64,000 bases of DNA from Panicum virgatum (taxonomy: Eukaryota > Streptophyta > Magnoliopsida > Poales > Poaceae), in assembly GCF_016808335.1 (NCBI RefSeq), contig NC_053138.1, forward strand, positions 13,509,900 through 13,573,899, read 5' to 3'. The translations under genes were made by a program, and so were the position numbers. Below are positions 11,688-23,524 of the stretch, one piece after another. The notes under the pieces are model-generated. The model was not told the origin of the DNA. It searched no databases and worked only from the letters and a program-made list of their open reading frames with translations. The first letter of the stretch is position 1, and each line of letters opens with the position of its first letter.

Positions 11688-11971
11688 GGGAGAGCACGCC
11701 CGCTAGAATAGGGAGGTTCCACAAGTTTTCACACATGCAGAGACAGGCATAGCTCCTCCCCCAGCTTGCACACAAGCTCAGGCAATACATCACACAGTGG
11801 ACGTAGGGTATTACGCTCCGGCGGCCCGAACTACTCTAAATCCTTGTGTTATTCCGTGTTCTTACGCATCTAGATCGAGCATTCCTTGACTGCCCCAAGC
11901 ACATCCTACACTTAGGATTAGACAGGTGCATTCCGCCACCCGGCTGTGGTTTTCCACACCACGACATCATT

Positions 11972-12717
11972 GAACTTTCAGTTCCTCTCTGACACTCAAT
12001 TTAGTGCGACCAGCGAACTTTGCACTTACACGAGTTCTGTAGAATGTAGTATAAAACAATTGGAAGCATGCCTTTCGTTTGGTATAATATTCTATGTGAT
12101 TTGTACAATGCTCAAGTAACCTATCCCTCTTACCTTAATAGTACAGTCTACAGTGAGTTCATTTCTAAATGCAGTTGGCCTCCGCCAGCAGCCTGCATTG
12201 CATAATCCAAGCATCCAGTTGTCAGATGCATTTCTTAAGTGATTTTCCTGCAGAAAAGGGTTAGCACGACAAACATTATATCTTTCCAATTGTTTGTAAA
12301 ATATCAATTGCCTAGTAAGTGGTAACACACATGTACGCTTTGGTTTGTACAAAGATAGAATTTGTGGGAAGAATGTCCTCTAAACAATATGATGAAGAAA
12401 GGCATTCCCATAGAGCATGTCTACAACCCTCATAATAGTCTGCATCTCATCATTGCTGTGATGATATTTTTAATCTTAAATTTCATAGGCAAACTGATTC
12501 ATTCTCCACACAATCTTAGAGCTGTATAGAATCAAAATAGATATGTTTGCTGTCTAGTTTAAGGTAGGAGTAGGACCTTCCAGTGTTTTATATCAGATTC
12601 ACAACAGGACTATTCGACTTGTTCACCAGATTTAAGCTCATTCGCACAAGTTATCATATATTTTATTTAAGCTTCAGTAATAATCATATCACTTGATTCA
12701 TGTTGACTATATTTTAC
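11972..12717. other. 3' flank of the kinase pseudogene, no certain gene
   Basis: AT-rich sequence following the last recognisable kinase exon on the minus strand. A stretch at 12130-12260 ends with a plausible minus-strand splice donor (TTAAG then GTAAGAGG) and could be a further exon, but I recognise no domain. In particular I see no U-box, which many relatives of this kinase family carry at the C-terminus. Confidence 0.4.
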
Positions 12718-13833
12718 CTGCTTTAGCATTTAGCACATCAAGTACTCTCCAACAGTCAGATGTGAGGCTTGGCCTTCTTTTTGGCTCATCACAATCACAA
12801 CACTGGAGCGCCACGCGCATAAGTTGCTCAGCTTCCACATAGGGCCAATTTCCAGCATTCACATCTAATATTCTCCTGGGGCACTCTATCACGGATCTGT
12901 ATTTTGACCTCATCAGTTATCCCAATCACCGATTCCCATCCTGTTAGTAGCTGGAGGATGATGACCCCAAAGGAATAAATGTCTGCTTGGGTGCTCAGCA
13001 TCTGTGTTTTCAAGGAGACAGGGTCCATGTATCCGGTAGTTCCCATTGTCATTGTCATCCGACTAATGTTCTTCTGGCCAGATGGGTCCTGACGCAAAAG
13101 CCTGGCAGTGCCAAAGTCTCCTAGCCGGCTCACATTATGCTCATCAAGAAGTATGTTGGCAGGTTTTATATCTGAGTGGACTATGGCATAAGGCCTGTTG
13201 AAATGGAGATGCATGAGGGCTGATCTTACTTCTTGGATGATGTGGACTCTATATTGCCATGCCAGCACCCTTAGGCTTCGGTCTAGGCTCCCGTTGCTTA
13301 AATACTCATATATGAGCGCCATGGACTCTGAGCACAGACCAACGAGCTTGACAATGTTTGGATGGTTCACACTGCTTAATATCAGTGCCTAAATTGGAAG
13401 GATGTAAAGTTGGTTATATTTGGGGACAAGGGAAGAAACCAATTCAAGATCATAAATGATAGCCATCGACTCCTAAGACTCCTACCAACACAATTTGGTC
13501 ATGCATTTTTCATATACAGCTTGTACAAATGCACAAATAAAGGTTATTTCTTGTTCACTTGTTGACTATACCATCTTATCTGTTCTAGCACATGCATTAA
13601 ACTGAAAGAACTTAACACTTAACCATTCTGTATATGAGTTGGTATCAGTTTACCTCTTGCTAAAACTCAAAATGACCTTGTCTTCCACGTGCGTTAAACA
13701 TCTTAACTGCTACATTTCTGCCACGGAGCTTGCCACAGTAGACTGGTCCAAAACCTCCTTGCCCAATCTTGTTCTGAGTGGTGGAAGTTGTTGGTGCCTT
13801 GCATAAGTTCAAGCTCTGAGAACTCAATGATAT

Positions 13834-13947
13834 TGTTGGAGTATATTGAGCCCATGTATAGAGGCCCATCTAGATGCTCATGTATAGGTCTATATATACC
13901 CACCCATCTAGGGTTTGGAGGAATACATCTCATAATTCCCTCCTACA
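13834..13947 (+). repeat. 5' LTR of the Copia element (114 bp)
   Basis: TG...CA ended, with a TATA-like stretch CTATATATACCC in the middle. It is followed directly by the primer binding site. Confidence 0.9.
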
Positions 13948-13969
13948 TGGTATCATTGGCCTAGGGTTA

Positions 13970-16900
13970 TGTCTCTTTCTCTCTCCTCCCTCCCCTCCCA
14001 ACCGCCGCCGCCGCCGGCAGCCATGGCCGGCCGCCGGCGCCCCCTCCTCCTCCTTTCCTCCCCTACCCTCCTCTGCTGCCGCTGCCAGGCCGGTTGCCGG
14101 ACCCTCTGCAGCCGCCGCCGCCGCCTGGGCGGCCGCTGCCGGTCCTGGCGCCGCCGCCTGGCGCCCAGGTGCCACCGCCCGGCCCTGGCGCCACCGCCGC
14201 TGTGCCCTGGCGTGCCCCGGCTGCCACTCTGGTCGCCGTCACGCCGGCGCCATGGGCCGCTGCGGGTGTTGCCGCCGCGGGGGAGCTCGCCCTGGTGCTT
14301 CAGCCGCCCGGGCAGGGCCCGCACCTAGTGCAGGGGCCCCTGCCGGCCGCCGCCAGCGCCGCCCTGCAGCGGGCTCCCGGTGCGGATCCGAGCCTGTTGC
14401 ACGCCCCAGCACCCAATCCAGCCGCCGCTGCTAGAGGGGATGCAGGGGCCGTGGGCGCAGGAGCCGATCCGACCCTGCTGCACGCCCCAGCGCCCGATCC
14501 ATCCGCCGCCCATCGCGCCACCGTCGCTACCGGCAAACAGCCGGCCGCCGCCACCGCCGATCCCGCGTGGTTCGGCTTCGGGATGGCGCCCGCGGATGCG
14601 CCGCTCGCCGCCGCCGCTCTCCAAGGGTAGCAGGCCGACGCCGCTCTCCAAGGGTAGCAGGCCGATGCCGCTCTCGCCGCGGCCCACCTCGCCGCCAAGT
14701 CGGAGGCTTCGTCGGCCCAAGAGCGGGTCCCCGTGGCTGCCCTCGCTTGGGAGCGCGAGCGCACCACGGCCGACACCATCGCTCTCCGGGTTGCCGAGGC
14801 GGAGCACATCCTTCGTGTCTCCTCCGGCCAGCCGCCCGTCGTCCCCGAGCCCGGCGCCTCTTTCTCCCACCAGGCCCCGCCCGCTGGATCTGGAGCGCGG
14901 TACGACCCGGCCGATCCTATGGTCTCCCAGCTCCACCTCCAGGCCGCCGACGTCTAGAACATCCGGGCCCTGGTCACCGTCCTCCTCGACCCCACCCCCT
15001 CTCTACAGACGATGGCGGGACTAGGTTCTGCTTGCCCTCCGCTGCTATGCCCTTGACGACCACGTCCTCGTCGACTCGCCGATCGAGGCGCGGGACGTGG
15101 TGTGGTTGCGCCTCGATAGCATCGCCCTGTCCTAGATCTTCGGGACCATCTCCCTGGATCTTCAGGACCTCGTCAGGACCCACGGCGGCACCGCGCGACA
15201 GGCCTGGGTGTCGCTCGAGGGGTAGTTCCTCGGCAACGCCGAGTTCCGCGCCCTCCAGCTCGACGCCACCTTCCGCACCTTCGAGCAGGGGGACCTCTCT
15301 GTTGGTGAGTTCTGCCGAAGGATGAAGGGCATGGCCGATGCTCTTCACGACCTCGGGTGTTCGGTGTCCGATCGGATCTTGGTGCTCAATGTCCTGTGGG
15401 GCCTCAGCAGCACCTACGACCACCTGAAGACCTGAATCACCCGCTAGAGACCCTTCCCCTCCTTCCTGCAGGTCCGGGACGACCTCGCCCTCGAGGAGAT
15501 CACCAGGGGTTTCGCGCCCGGGTCGTCCTCGCCCACCCCCACCGCGCTCGTCGCTGCTCCTCCGGCCTCCTCCGCCGCTCCTGCCACCTCGCTCCTTGGT
15601 GCTACTACCGCCGGGCAGACCGCAGGTGGGGGGGCGTGGATGTCGTCGGCGGGGGGGGGGGGTGGTACTGGTGGCCCTGCTCCTGGGGGTACCGGTGCCA
15701 GTGGGGGCCGTCGGGGCGCGCCGACTCCGGCTCCGGCTCCCGCTTCTGCCCCTGCCCCTGGAGGTACACCCTGACCATCCTTCAGCAACCCATGGTCAGG
15801 GCGCATCTCGATGTGGCCGTTCCAGGGTCCGGGAGGGGGGCCTCGTCCTCAGCCGGCGGCCATGTTCACCGGTGCTGCTCCTTTCTTCGCGCCGTCCTGG
15901 ACCCCGCCCGCTCAGCCCAGCCAGCAGCCGATCTGGCCTGGGGTGTGGGACCAGGCCGCTCTAGCGCAGTCCTTCAGCACCATGGGACTGACGCCGCCGG
16001 TCAGCACCGAGTGGATCGCCAACTCGGGTGCCTCCTTCCACACCACTCCTGATGCCGGTATCCTTTCTTCCGTCCGACCCCCACACCCCTCTTGTCCTTC
16101 TTCCATCATGGTTGGTGATGGGTCTTGCCTTCTTGTCACTGCCATGGGTTCAGCTCCTTGTCTTTCTAATATTCTTGTTGCTCCTCAAATGGTTCACAAC
16201 CTTCTTTCCATTCGCCAGTTTACTGCTGACAACTCATGTTCATTCGAATTTGACTCTTCTGGTCTTACTGTGAAGGATTCGGCTTACCGGCGTCCACTCC
16301 TCAGATGTGATAGCCCAGGGCCCCTTTACACTCTTCGGCTTCCTGCTTCCGCTGTTCCGCCTTCGACTTCTTCTTCATCTGCTGCTTTTGCCGTAACGCC
16401 TTCTTCCACCACCTGGCACCGCCGGCTTGGACACCCCGGCCGCGACGTTTTGGCTCAGCTCAGTTGTAGTACCGATGTTCCATGTACTAGGGCTCCTGCT
16501 GAGCACCTCTGTCATGCGTGCCAGTTAGGTCATCATGTTAGACTTCCTTTTTCATCTGTGACCTGTGGACATCTCCTGTACTCAGCATGTTTGGCTATAA
16601 ATATTATCTGGTCATTGTTGATGATTTTTCTCATTACTCTTGGAGTTTTCCTTTGCGCGCCAAGTCTGAGACCTTCCCCACCCTCCTCCACTTCTTTGCC
16701 TGGGTGTCCACTTAGTTCGGTCTCACCGTTAAGGCCGTCCAGTGCGACAACGGGCATGAGTTCGATAACTCCACCTCCCGTTCCTTCTTTCTCTCTCGGG
16801 GTGTTCAGCTGCGTATATCTTGTCCGTATACCTCTCCTCAGAACGGCAAGGCTGAACGGATGATTCGCACGACGAACGACGTCGTGCGCACCCTTCTGAT

Positions 16901-19318
16901 CCAGGCCTCTCTGCCCCCGCGCTTCTGGGCTGAGAGCCTCCACACCGCCACCTACTTGCTCAACCGTCTTCCGTCAACTGCTTCTCCTGCTCCTACTCCA
17001 CACCACGCTCTTTTCGGTACCCCTCCTCGCTATGACCACCTTCGGGTCTTCGGGTGTGCATGTTACCCTAACACATCTGCCATTGCTTCTCACAAGCTGG
17101 CGCCCCGCTCGACTCGTTGTGTGTTCCTTGGGTACTCCCCTGACTACAAGGGGTACCGATGCTTTGACCTCACCTCTCGCCACGTTCTAATCTCCCGACA
17201 CGTCATCTTTGATGAGTCAAATTTTCCCTACTCCACCTCCTCCACACCTTCTCCTAACCCCGAGCTGGAGTCTCTGTTTCCGACTGACTCGGTATTTCAG
17301 CCACCGTTACCTGTCTGTCCTTTCCCTGCAGGTTTTCCCGGCACACCGGCACTACTTCCGGTGATCCCTGCTGCGCCGAGCGCGGTCCCGGTGCCCGCGG
17401 TTGCGCCACGCGCGGCCCCTGGACCTCCGGTCGTGCCGTGCGCGGACCCGGTGTCTCCTGCTGCGCCACGCGCGGCCCTGGTGCCTTCCCCTGCACCTGC
17501 ACGGTACGCTCAGCCGGTGCAGGTGTACCGGCATCGCTCAGTGCCGACAACAGCGCCGCCGCGGTACGCTGAGCTGGTGCAGGTGTACCGGTGTCATTCG
17601 GCGCCGACACCGGCGCCGCCTCCTGCTCTGGAGGCTCCTGCGGCCCCTCCACCGGAGCCGTCGCCGCCGCCGCCTCCGCCGACTCACTCTCGAGATGAGC
17701 CGGAGGTGTACCACCCGCCAGTCATCCATCGAGATCCTCGGCATATCCATCCCATGGTGACTCGGCGGATGGCGTCTCAGGCTGCGACTTTCTCCGCCAT
17801 CGAGGGAGAGCCGCGGGTCTCTCCGGTGCTCTCCTCTGTCCGCGACGCCTTGGCGGATCCTCACTGGCGTCGCGCGATGGAACAGGAGTACGCGGCTCTT
17901 CTTGCCAACCAGACATGGGACCTCGTGTCGCGTCCGTCTGGTTGCAATGTGGTGACTGGCAAGTGGATCTGGATGCATAAGCGTCGGGCTGATGGCACAC
18001 TGGAGTGCTACAAGGCTCGCTGGGTTCTCCGGGGTTTACTCAGTGGCCTGGTGTGGACTATGATGAGACCTTCAGTCCAGTGGTGAAGCCTGCTACGGTG
18101 CGCATGGTCCTCTCGCTTGCGCTCTCGCGCTCTTGGCCTGTGCACTCTGCCAGAGACTGTCTACTGCTCTCAGCCGGTGGGATTTGTGGACTCGAGTCGT
18201 CCGGATATGGTCTCCCGGCTCAACAAGTCTCTCTATGGTCTGAAGCAGGCTCCTCGGGCTTGTTACTCTCGGTTCGCCACGTTCTTGCTGATATTGGGAT
18301 TCACCGAGGCCAAGTCTGACACGTCTCTCTTCATCTACCGACGTGGGGATGAGACTGCATATCTGCTACTCTATGTCAATGACATTGTGCTCACAGCCTC
18401 CAGTCAGCAGTTGCTTCAGAGTGTCATCTCCTCTTTGCAGCAGGAGTTTGCTATGAAGGATCTGGGTCAGCTCCACTAGTTCTTGGGCGTCACTGTTGAG
18501 CCTCGCCCGTCTGGTCTTCTCCTTCACCAGCGGCAGTACACACTTGATATTCTGGAGCGGGCTAGGGTGACTGATTGCAAGCCCTGCTCCACTCCTGTCG
18601 ACACTCAGCCGAAGCTGTCTGCTGATCTGGGTGATCCGGTGGCTGATCCTACTGTCTACCGGAGTCTGGCTGGCGCGTTGCAGTACCTCACCTTCACCAG
18701 GCTGGACCTCATCTATGCTGTTCAGCAGGTCTGTCTCCATATGCATGATCCCCGGGAGTCACACCTTGCTGCGCTGAAGTGTCTCCTCCGCTACGTCCGT
18801 GGCACTGTGGACCTCGGCCTGGTGCTTCACTGCTCGTCCTCTGCTGAGCTGGTGGTCAACACCAACGCTGACTGGGCTGGCTGCCCGGACACTCGACGCT
18901 CCACTTCCGGCTACGCCGTCTTCCTGGGCGGCAACCTGGTCTCCTGATCGTCCAAGCGGCAGCCGGTTGTCTCCCGCTCCAGTGCTGAGGCGGAGTACCG
19001 GGCTGTTGCGCTAACGGCGTGGCGGAGGCGTCCTAGCTCCGACAACTCTTGGCGGAGCTCCACAGCCCGCTCACCAGGAGCACGCTCGTCTACTGTGACA
19101 ACGTCAGCGCCGTGTATCTCTCCACCAACCCCGTCCAGCACCAGCGGACGAAGCATGTGGAGATCGACCTACACTTCGTATGTGACAGGGTCGCCATCGG
19201 CGATGTTCGGGTACTCCATGTCCCGACCACCTCCCAGTTTGCCGACATATTCACCAAGGGACTACCCTCCTCGACCTTCTCGGAGTTTCGCTCCAGCCTC
19301 AACGTAGCGGATGGCTAG
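13970..19318 (+). pseudogene. Copia gag-pol polyprotein, multiply disrupted
   Basis: An Ala/Pro-rich gag start (about 13970-14950), gag core (15030-15500, FRTFEQGDLSVGEF), protease (WIANSGASFH near 16012), pre-integrase with TWHRRLGHPG (16411), integrase pieces (QCDNGHEFDN near 16740, PQNGKAERM near 16836), RT (VTGKWIWMHKRR near 17953, [15 protein letters not shown] near 18221) and RNase H to the stop at 19318 (AEAEYR and DIFTKGLP motifs). The catalytic YVDD is YVND (near 18373). In-frame stops lie at 14955, 15133, 15223, 15433, 15445, 18477 and 18945, with several frameshifts. The protease has NSGA in place of DSGA. A G-run lies near 15648-15662. The copy cannot be autonomous. Confidence 0.88.
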
Positions 19319-19474
19319 TTGTGGCTGCGGGGGTGGTGTTTGCCCTTTGTACTTGCTTCATGTCCAGTCTTGAACACCGCTGCGATGGTTGTTCAGACTG
19401 GGGGGGTGTGTTGTGTTGGTTTTCTTGTTGTCCAGTCTTGAACACCGCTGTGCCGGTAGTTCAGACTGCGGGGG

Positions 19475-19588
19475 TGTTGGAGTATATTGAGCCCATGTAT
19501 AGAGGCCCATCTAGAGGCCCATGTATAGGTCTATATATACCCACCCATCTAGGGTTTGGAGGAATACATCTCATAATTCCCTCCTACA
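19475..19588 (+). repeat. 3' LTR of the Copia element (114 bp)
   Basis: Same length as the 5' LTR with two base differences (around 19515-19519), suggesting a fairly recent insertion. Confidence 0.9.
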
Positions 19589-22079
19589 TATATTAACCTG
19601 ATATTTCCTGTTTTGCTCTCTACTGGTTGTTAGATTTCCGCAGCATGAGTTTACAACTTCTTGTTCTGATGACTCTTCTGGTATAGGTTGTTTTTCTTGT
19701 TTTAAATTGATACCCTCCTCCAGGAAGTTTAGCTTTCTTTCAAGTTCTTTAACTTTTTCCTGATGAAGGATCAATATTTTAGATAGCAATGTATGAGCTA
19801 GTCCTTCCATAATCAATGTGTCATTTTACTATTTTCTAAAATATGGGTGCTTATAGTACCATTAATAACTCTAGTTGGCTTTTCTCATGAACAATGTGAT
19901 AACCAAGCAGATTTTCTGATGGATTTGGCCCTTCAAAACATTCCTGGCGGTAACAAGATTTGCTAGAAGTTTCCCCTGGTAACATTATCCATCTGCCTTG
20001 GTTGGGCCTGGACACCTTTTCCTTCAGACACGTGGTATCTGTTAAATTACCCTGCTTAACAAGGTACATAGTTTTCTTGCAGTCATAGACTCATACAGCT
20101 ATGTTAGGTTCAGAACTCTTGTTACCTACCATTTGCAACTGGTTATTATCTCTGGCACCTTCATTGGAGCTACTTGCTGTATCTCCCGTAGTAGTAGGAA
20201 CACTGTCATTTGTTGTTTTGTCCTCATGTACCTCACAACTTCTGTCTACCTAACAAATGTAGCATATTGCGATACATAATAAAGCTCATTACCAACTTAG
20301 TAGACACTAAAAATTTGTGCATGTTGTGTCTGAAAAATTGTAATGATGGATTGATGGTTATATCACACCAGGTGACCCCGTGGCGCCTCCAGATTCTTCA
20401 GTAAGATGCTCTGATGTCCACTGGGGTGTTGCAGGGCTGCTTCAGGCATGTTCTCAGAGTCAACCAAATGGAAATGTTTAACATGATAGCAGTTCCCATT
20501 GAAGTTAATTAGCATGTCGAATTTTAAGCATAGTATGGATATGGAAATATAAAATCCAGAATCACAAAACGTTCAGCTTGTTCCACGATTGAAACAGACC
20601 TGGTCCACTCATGTCTACCGTTGCGGACAAGCAATATCTGGCAGAACTGAAGGAGTGCATTCTCTTTGGACATGGACCTGTGTATGGAGAGTCTTTTTGG
20701 TAAATCATGGTATCCTTTTCAATTTCTGAATAGCATGTACAGCATCCATGTGATAAGTTCTTATTATCTCGTTTTCTAGAATATAGTATGTTAGCAGCTC
20801 ATACCTTGAAGCCATGACTAATCTTGTAGCTTGGTTCATCAGAACCAGCTGTTGAAGGCCCAAGAGGGTGTCGTCACTAGTTACGTATTGCACCTTGACC
20901 TGCCATGGGGCAATGAAAAAAAAAGGCGTAATAAATGAATTCTTGCTTAAGAGGCAGATACGTTTGTTTACATAATCTCTTGCAACTGTTATAGCAAAAA
21001 TATTATGTGAATGTAACTGAATTGTAAGTATTATTCATCAACCTTTTGAAGAGACCTGTTTAAACCTATCTTTTCGAGTCATATGAAGTTCTTCAATAAG
21101 CCCTTGCATCTAAAATTTTATTAGTCCGTGAGGTTTCCATGGGTTTAGTAAAAATACTCCGCTTTAAGGTATTAACTATTTTTTAGGCTGTAGGCATTCG
21201 ATGAACCATGCTGCACCTTATTAAAATGTACAGTAACTTTTGGAGATACTGTTTTCTTTAATTTGCAATGAATCCTACCATGAATGTTCTATGGATGGAG
21301 CTACTAAAAGTGGATAACCAAGGCAGAGAATACCTCTCGCTCAGAGCACAGGGTTGCATAACTCCTTAACAACTTCAGCATCTTTTCTTTCTCTCTCCTC
21401 CTGTGCTGTTCTTTTACATCTGCTCTTGCAAACTTCTCTGGCATTCTAGCACCCACTATAGGATTGTTCATCAGAATCTAGTCAGAGAGTTGTTGTTCAA
21501 TTACTGGAAGGGATAGCTGATAGCTAACAAATGCATGTTAAGCTGGTAGCTGTGGCTTGCTGTGCTTATCATTTGAGTCCTTAAAAAAGATAAGGTCAAT
21601 TTTTTCTGACGCATCAAGATACCAAGGACTAGCCGGATGCATATACGTTGGCCATTGAACAGTAATGTGTTTGTTGATCGTCTGCTTATATATGGTGTGT
21701 CACTAAACATGTTATCTGGTTTTATCATCATTTTGACCATTACTATCAAGAAATCAGAATACTTTCTTGTTTACAGAGCATGTGAGTCATATCCATAACT
21801 ATGAGGTATAAGAGAAATCCATTTTCCTTTCCAGGAATCACGTTTACACATCTACGTGTATCTTGTAGGAAAGAATTGCAAAAGATTGTTGCTGCTCTTA
21901 CGGATGGGTATCAGCTTGGATGGCGAGGGGACGTGGAGGATGCCAATCGGTCCTGGAAACCGCTGTAGAACAAACAAGAGGTTGCGCTTGTCGGAGTTGT
22001 AGTCCTTTCCAACAGCTATGTAGATCATCTCCTCCATGTAGAAGCTCTCAAGCAGCTTGTCACCAAGAACATCCTAATC

Positions 22080-22469
22080 CTGCAGGCTATAGAAGAAAAA
22101 GGGGAAAGAAAATGCAGAGGGGTTTAAAGAACATGTCTAGCGCCACCCCCACTCTCTTTTTTTCCCCCTCTTTATTATGGTATTTGGGAGAGTCTGGTTT
22201 GACCAAGGAAGACAATACTAGTAGGTGATAAACTGATAATGTGTCATATATAGATAGACTATGTACCTCCTGGAATTTCTATGGCAATGCAGCTCAAATT
22301 CATGTGGTTGGAAGAAAGAGTTGACTAATGGTAGTTGTTTTTTTTTTGGTTGTTTCCGAAGTAGCTAGAGCAGCCAGGGATTCATTTAAAATCCAAGTCT
22401 CTCTCTTTGGGTTGGACTCGGCTAGTATAACTGTTATGATTGGTTGCATATAAATTAATTACGCACAAT
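22080..22469. other. Host flank between the kinase pseudogene and the Gypsy insertion
   Basis: The part next to the pseudogene looks like an intron on the minus strand (polypyrimidine tract then CTGCAG at 22080). The rest is AT-rich. No separate gene is visible, and any 5' exon of the kinase gene would lie further right, possibly beyond the Gypsy element. Confidence 0.4.
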
Positions 22470-22660
22470 CCTGGTGTCGGGTGCCACAATTAGGGACACC
22501 CTAATTGGGGTACAAAAAACCACTTTCAAAAACACAAACACATGTTAAAGCAACTGGGCCCACGAAGGCCCCCGGTCTCCTTCCAAATCCGGAAGAAAGG
22601 GAAGGACTTAAAGAAGCCCAGCATGTGGCCCATTCGCACCCCTCTCAGGCCCACCGAACA

Positions 22661-22877
22661 ATCTCCGCCTCGCTCGAGGGTAGCGGATCTACCCTCGAGC
22701 GGGTCACTCATCTCCGCCTCGCTCGAGGGCTCCCCCCGGGACCCTCGACCGCGTAAACACATCTCCGCCTCGCTCGAGGACAGCGGACCTGCCCTCGAGC
22801 GGGTGGCCAATCTCCGCCTCGCTCGAGGACAGCGGACCTGCCCTCGAGCGGGTGGCCAATCTCCGCCTCGCTCGAGG
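22661..22877 (+). repeat. 49-bp repeat array with CTCGAG palindromes in the 5' LTR
   Basis: Each unit begins TCTCCGCCTCGCTCGAGG and carries an inverted match CCCTCGAGC about 20 bp later, giving a potential hairpin around a CTCGAG core. There are two perfect units and two or three diverged ones. The 3' LTR has one extra perfect unit (array 37560-37826), which accounts exactly for the LTR length difference of 49 bp. U3 repeats of this sort often act as enhancers, but that role is inference. Confidence 0.85.
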
Positions 22878-23517
22878 CCCTCTCTCGGCACAAGGGACAA
22901 ACGGCCCCGCCGCCCAACCGACCGCCGTACGAAGGCATTAAAAGCCAGCCACTCCACCACGGCTCAAAGGGCAGGCGGCGTCAGACTGCCACTCCCGCAG
23001 TGGATGTGACCGGCGTCCCGTCCACCGACCCCGGTCACCGCTCTGCCACCCCAGTCGCTGTAGCAGTACTGTGGGCATTCAATGCGGCACAAGGCAAGTT
23101 GGTGCCGCCCCCATTACTGTTCTGCCGACACACCCCATCCAGACCATCTCCCACCGAGGAAGGGGTCTGGCGATGTCACGTGCCCTTCCAAGAGGAGCAC
23201 TCTGCATGCGCGGGCGGGACCCCGGACCTCCCTCTCGTGGGATCCGGGACTTCCACGCGTTCCCGGACCTTCTAATGTGCACGCTCGCACCCCGACCAGG
23301 GGGTCCGGGACCGTCCCACGCCATTACTGCCACCGGGACGCTGCAAGACGGCCGCCGCCATCTCCACGGGACCAAGGACGAAAATCCAGGATGACAGCGA
23401 CGTGCGCCGCCTTCCCACAGTACACTTCCTACAGTGTTCAACCACTGTACCCGCGATTCAAGGGAGAACGACGACTTCCACGCCCCTACACTCATGTACA
23501 CCGCCCCTCCTTACAAC

Positions 23518-23524
23518 TATAAAA
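23518..23524 (+). promoter_or_regulatory. TATA box of the Tat element 5' LTR
   Basis: TATAAAAGGAGAGGG lies about 375 bp before the end of the LTR. The identical box is at 38466-38472 in the 3' LTR. Confidence 0.65.

Larger units (their letters stand above)
7649..11966 (+). mobile_element. Non-autonomous LTR retrotransposon, complete, TSD TCATT
   Basis: The element begins TGTCGG at 7649 and ends ACGACA at 11966. TCATT flanks it exactly on both sides (7644-7648 and 11967-11971). LTRs occupy 7649-8817 and 10255-11966. The 1.4-kb internal region (8818-10254) has no gag or pol domain, only a 37-bp minisatellite and a partial internal duplication. A purine/G-rich tract (CGGGCCCGGGGGCC) precedes the 3' LTR. 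It must have been mobilised in trans. LTR layout and frequent GGTCCGG motifs resemble Tat-group Gypsy elements, but the relationship is an inference. Confidence 0.85.
10255..11966 (+). repeat. Chimeric 3' LTR (1,712 bp) made of two LTR subfamilies
   Basis: Positions 10255-11406 match the 5' LTR almost to its end. At about 11407, roughly 25 bp before the expected end, the sequence switches to some 560 bp of a diverged but related LTR 3' part (11407-11966) with its own TATA box, R/U5-like region and end. Both parts share the block from GGGTATTACGCTCCGGCGG onward. The outer end carries the element's TSD, so the chimera forms the true right border. Confidence 0.8.
13834..19588 (+). mobile_element. 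Copia LTR retrotransposon with 114-bp LTRs, inserted in a kinase exon
   Basis: LTRs at 13834-13947 and 19475-19588, both starting TGTTGGAGTATATTGAGCCC and ending CCCTCCTACA, differ at two positions by eye. A methionine-initiator-type primer site TGGTATCATTGG follows at 13948, and a polypurine tract GCGGGGG precedes the 3' LTR. Flanks are GATAT (13829-13833) and TATAT (19589-19593), a 5-bp duplication with one mismatch. Removing the element restores an open frame across the kinase exon. The order gag-protease-integrase-RT-RNase H is Copia; the very short LTRs suggest an Ale/Retrofit-like lineage (inference). Confidence 0.9.
12718..22079 (-). pseudogene. Broken USP / coiled-coil / protein kinase gene (RLCK-IX, U-box-kinase-like)
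   Basis: Minus-strand exons: 22079-21902 and 21455-21334 (start of a universal-stress-protein-like domain, IYIAVGKDYN), 20899-20805 (TRLVMASR), 20692-20600, possible low-complexity exons near 20200-19870, a coiled coil (about 19816-19589), the kinase N-lobe (13828-13654; glycine loop GQGGFGPVY, lysine in VAVKMF) and the rest of the kinase (13388-12718; HSDIKPANILLD, DFG, TGYMDP, final RRPSL). Normally a cytoplasmic Ser/Thr kinase. Lesions: TAG at 22076-22074 just inside the first visible exon, a Copia element inside the exon joining coiled coil and kinase, a frameshift just before the glycine loop, TAG at 13662-13660, and a second frameshift near 12875. HRD is HSD. No U-box is seen. Exon borders 5' of the coiled coil are partly inferred. 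Confidence 0.8.

Noticed and set aside
14094..15325. Large Ala/Pro-rich ORFs in several frames
   Set aside because: They are GC-rich overlapping frames of the Copia gag; only the frame with the gag core after 15030 is meaningful.
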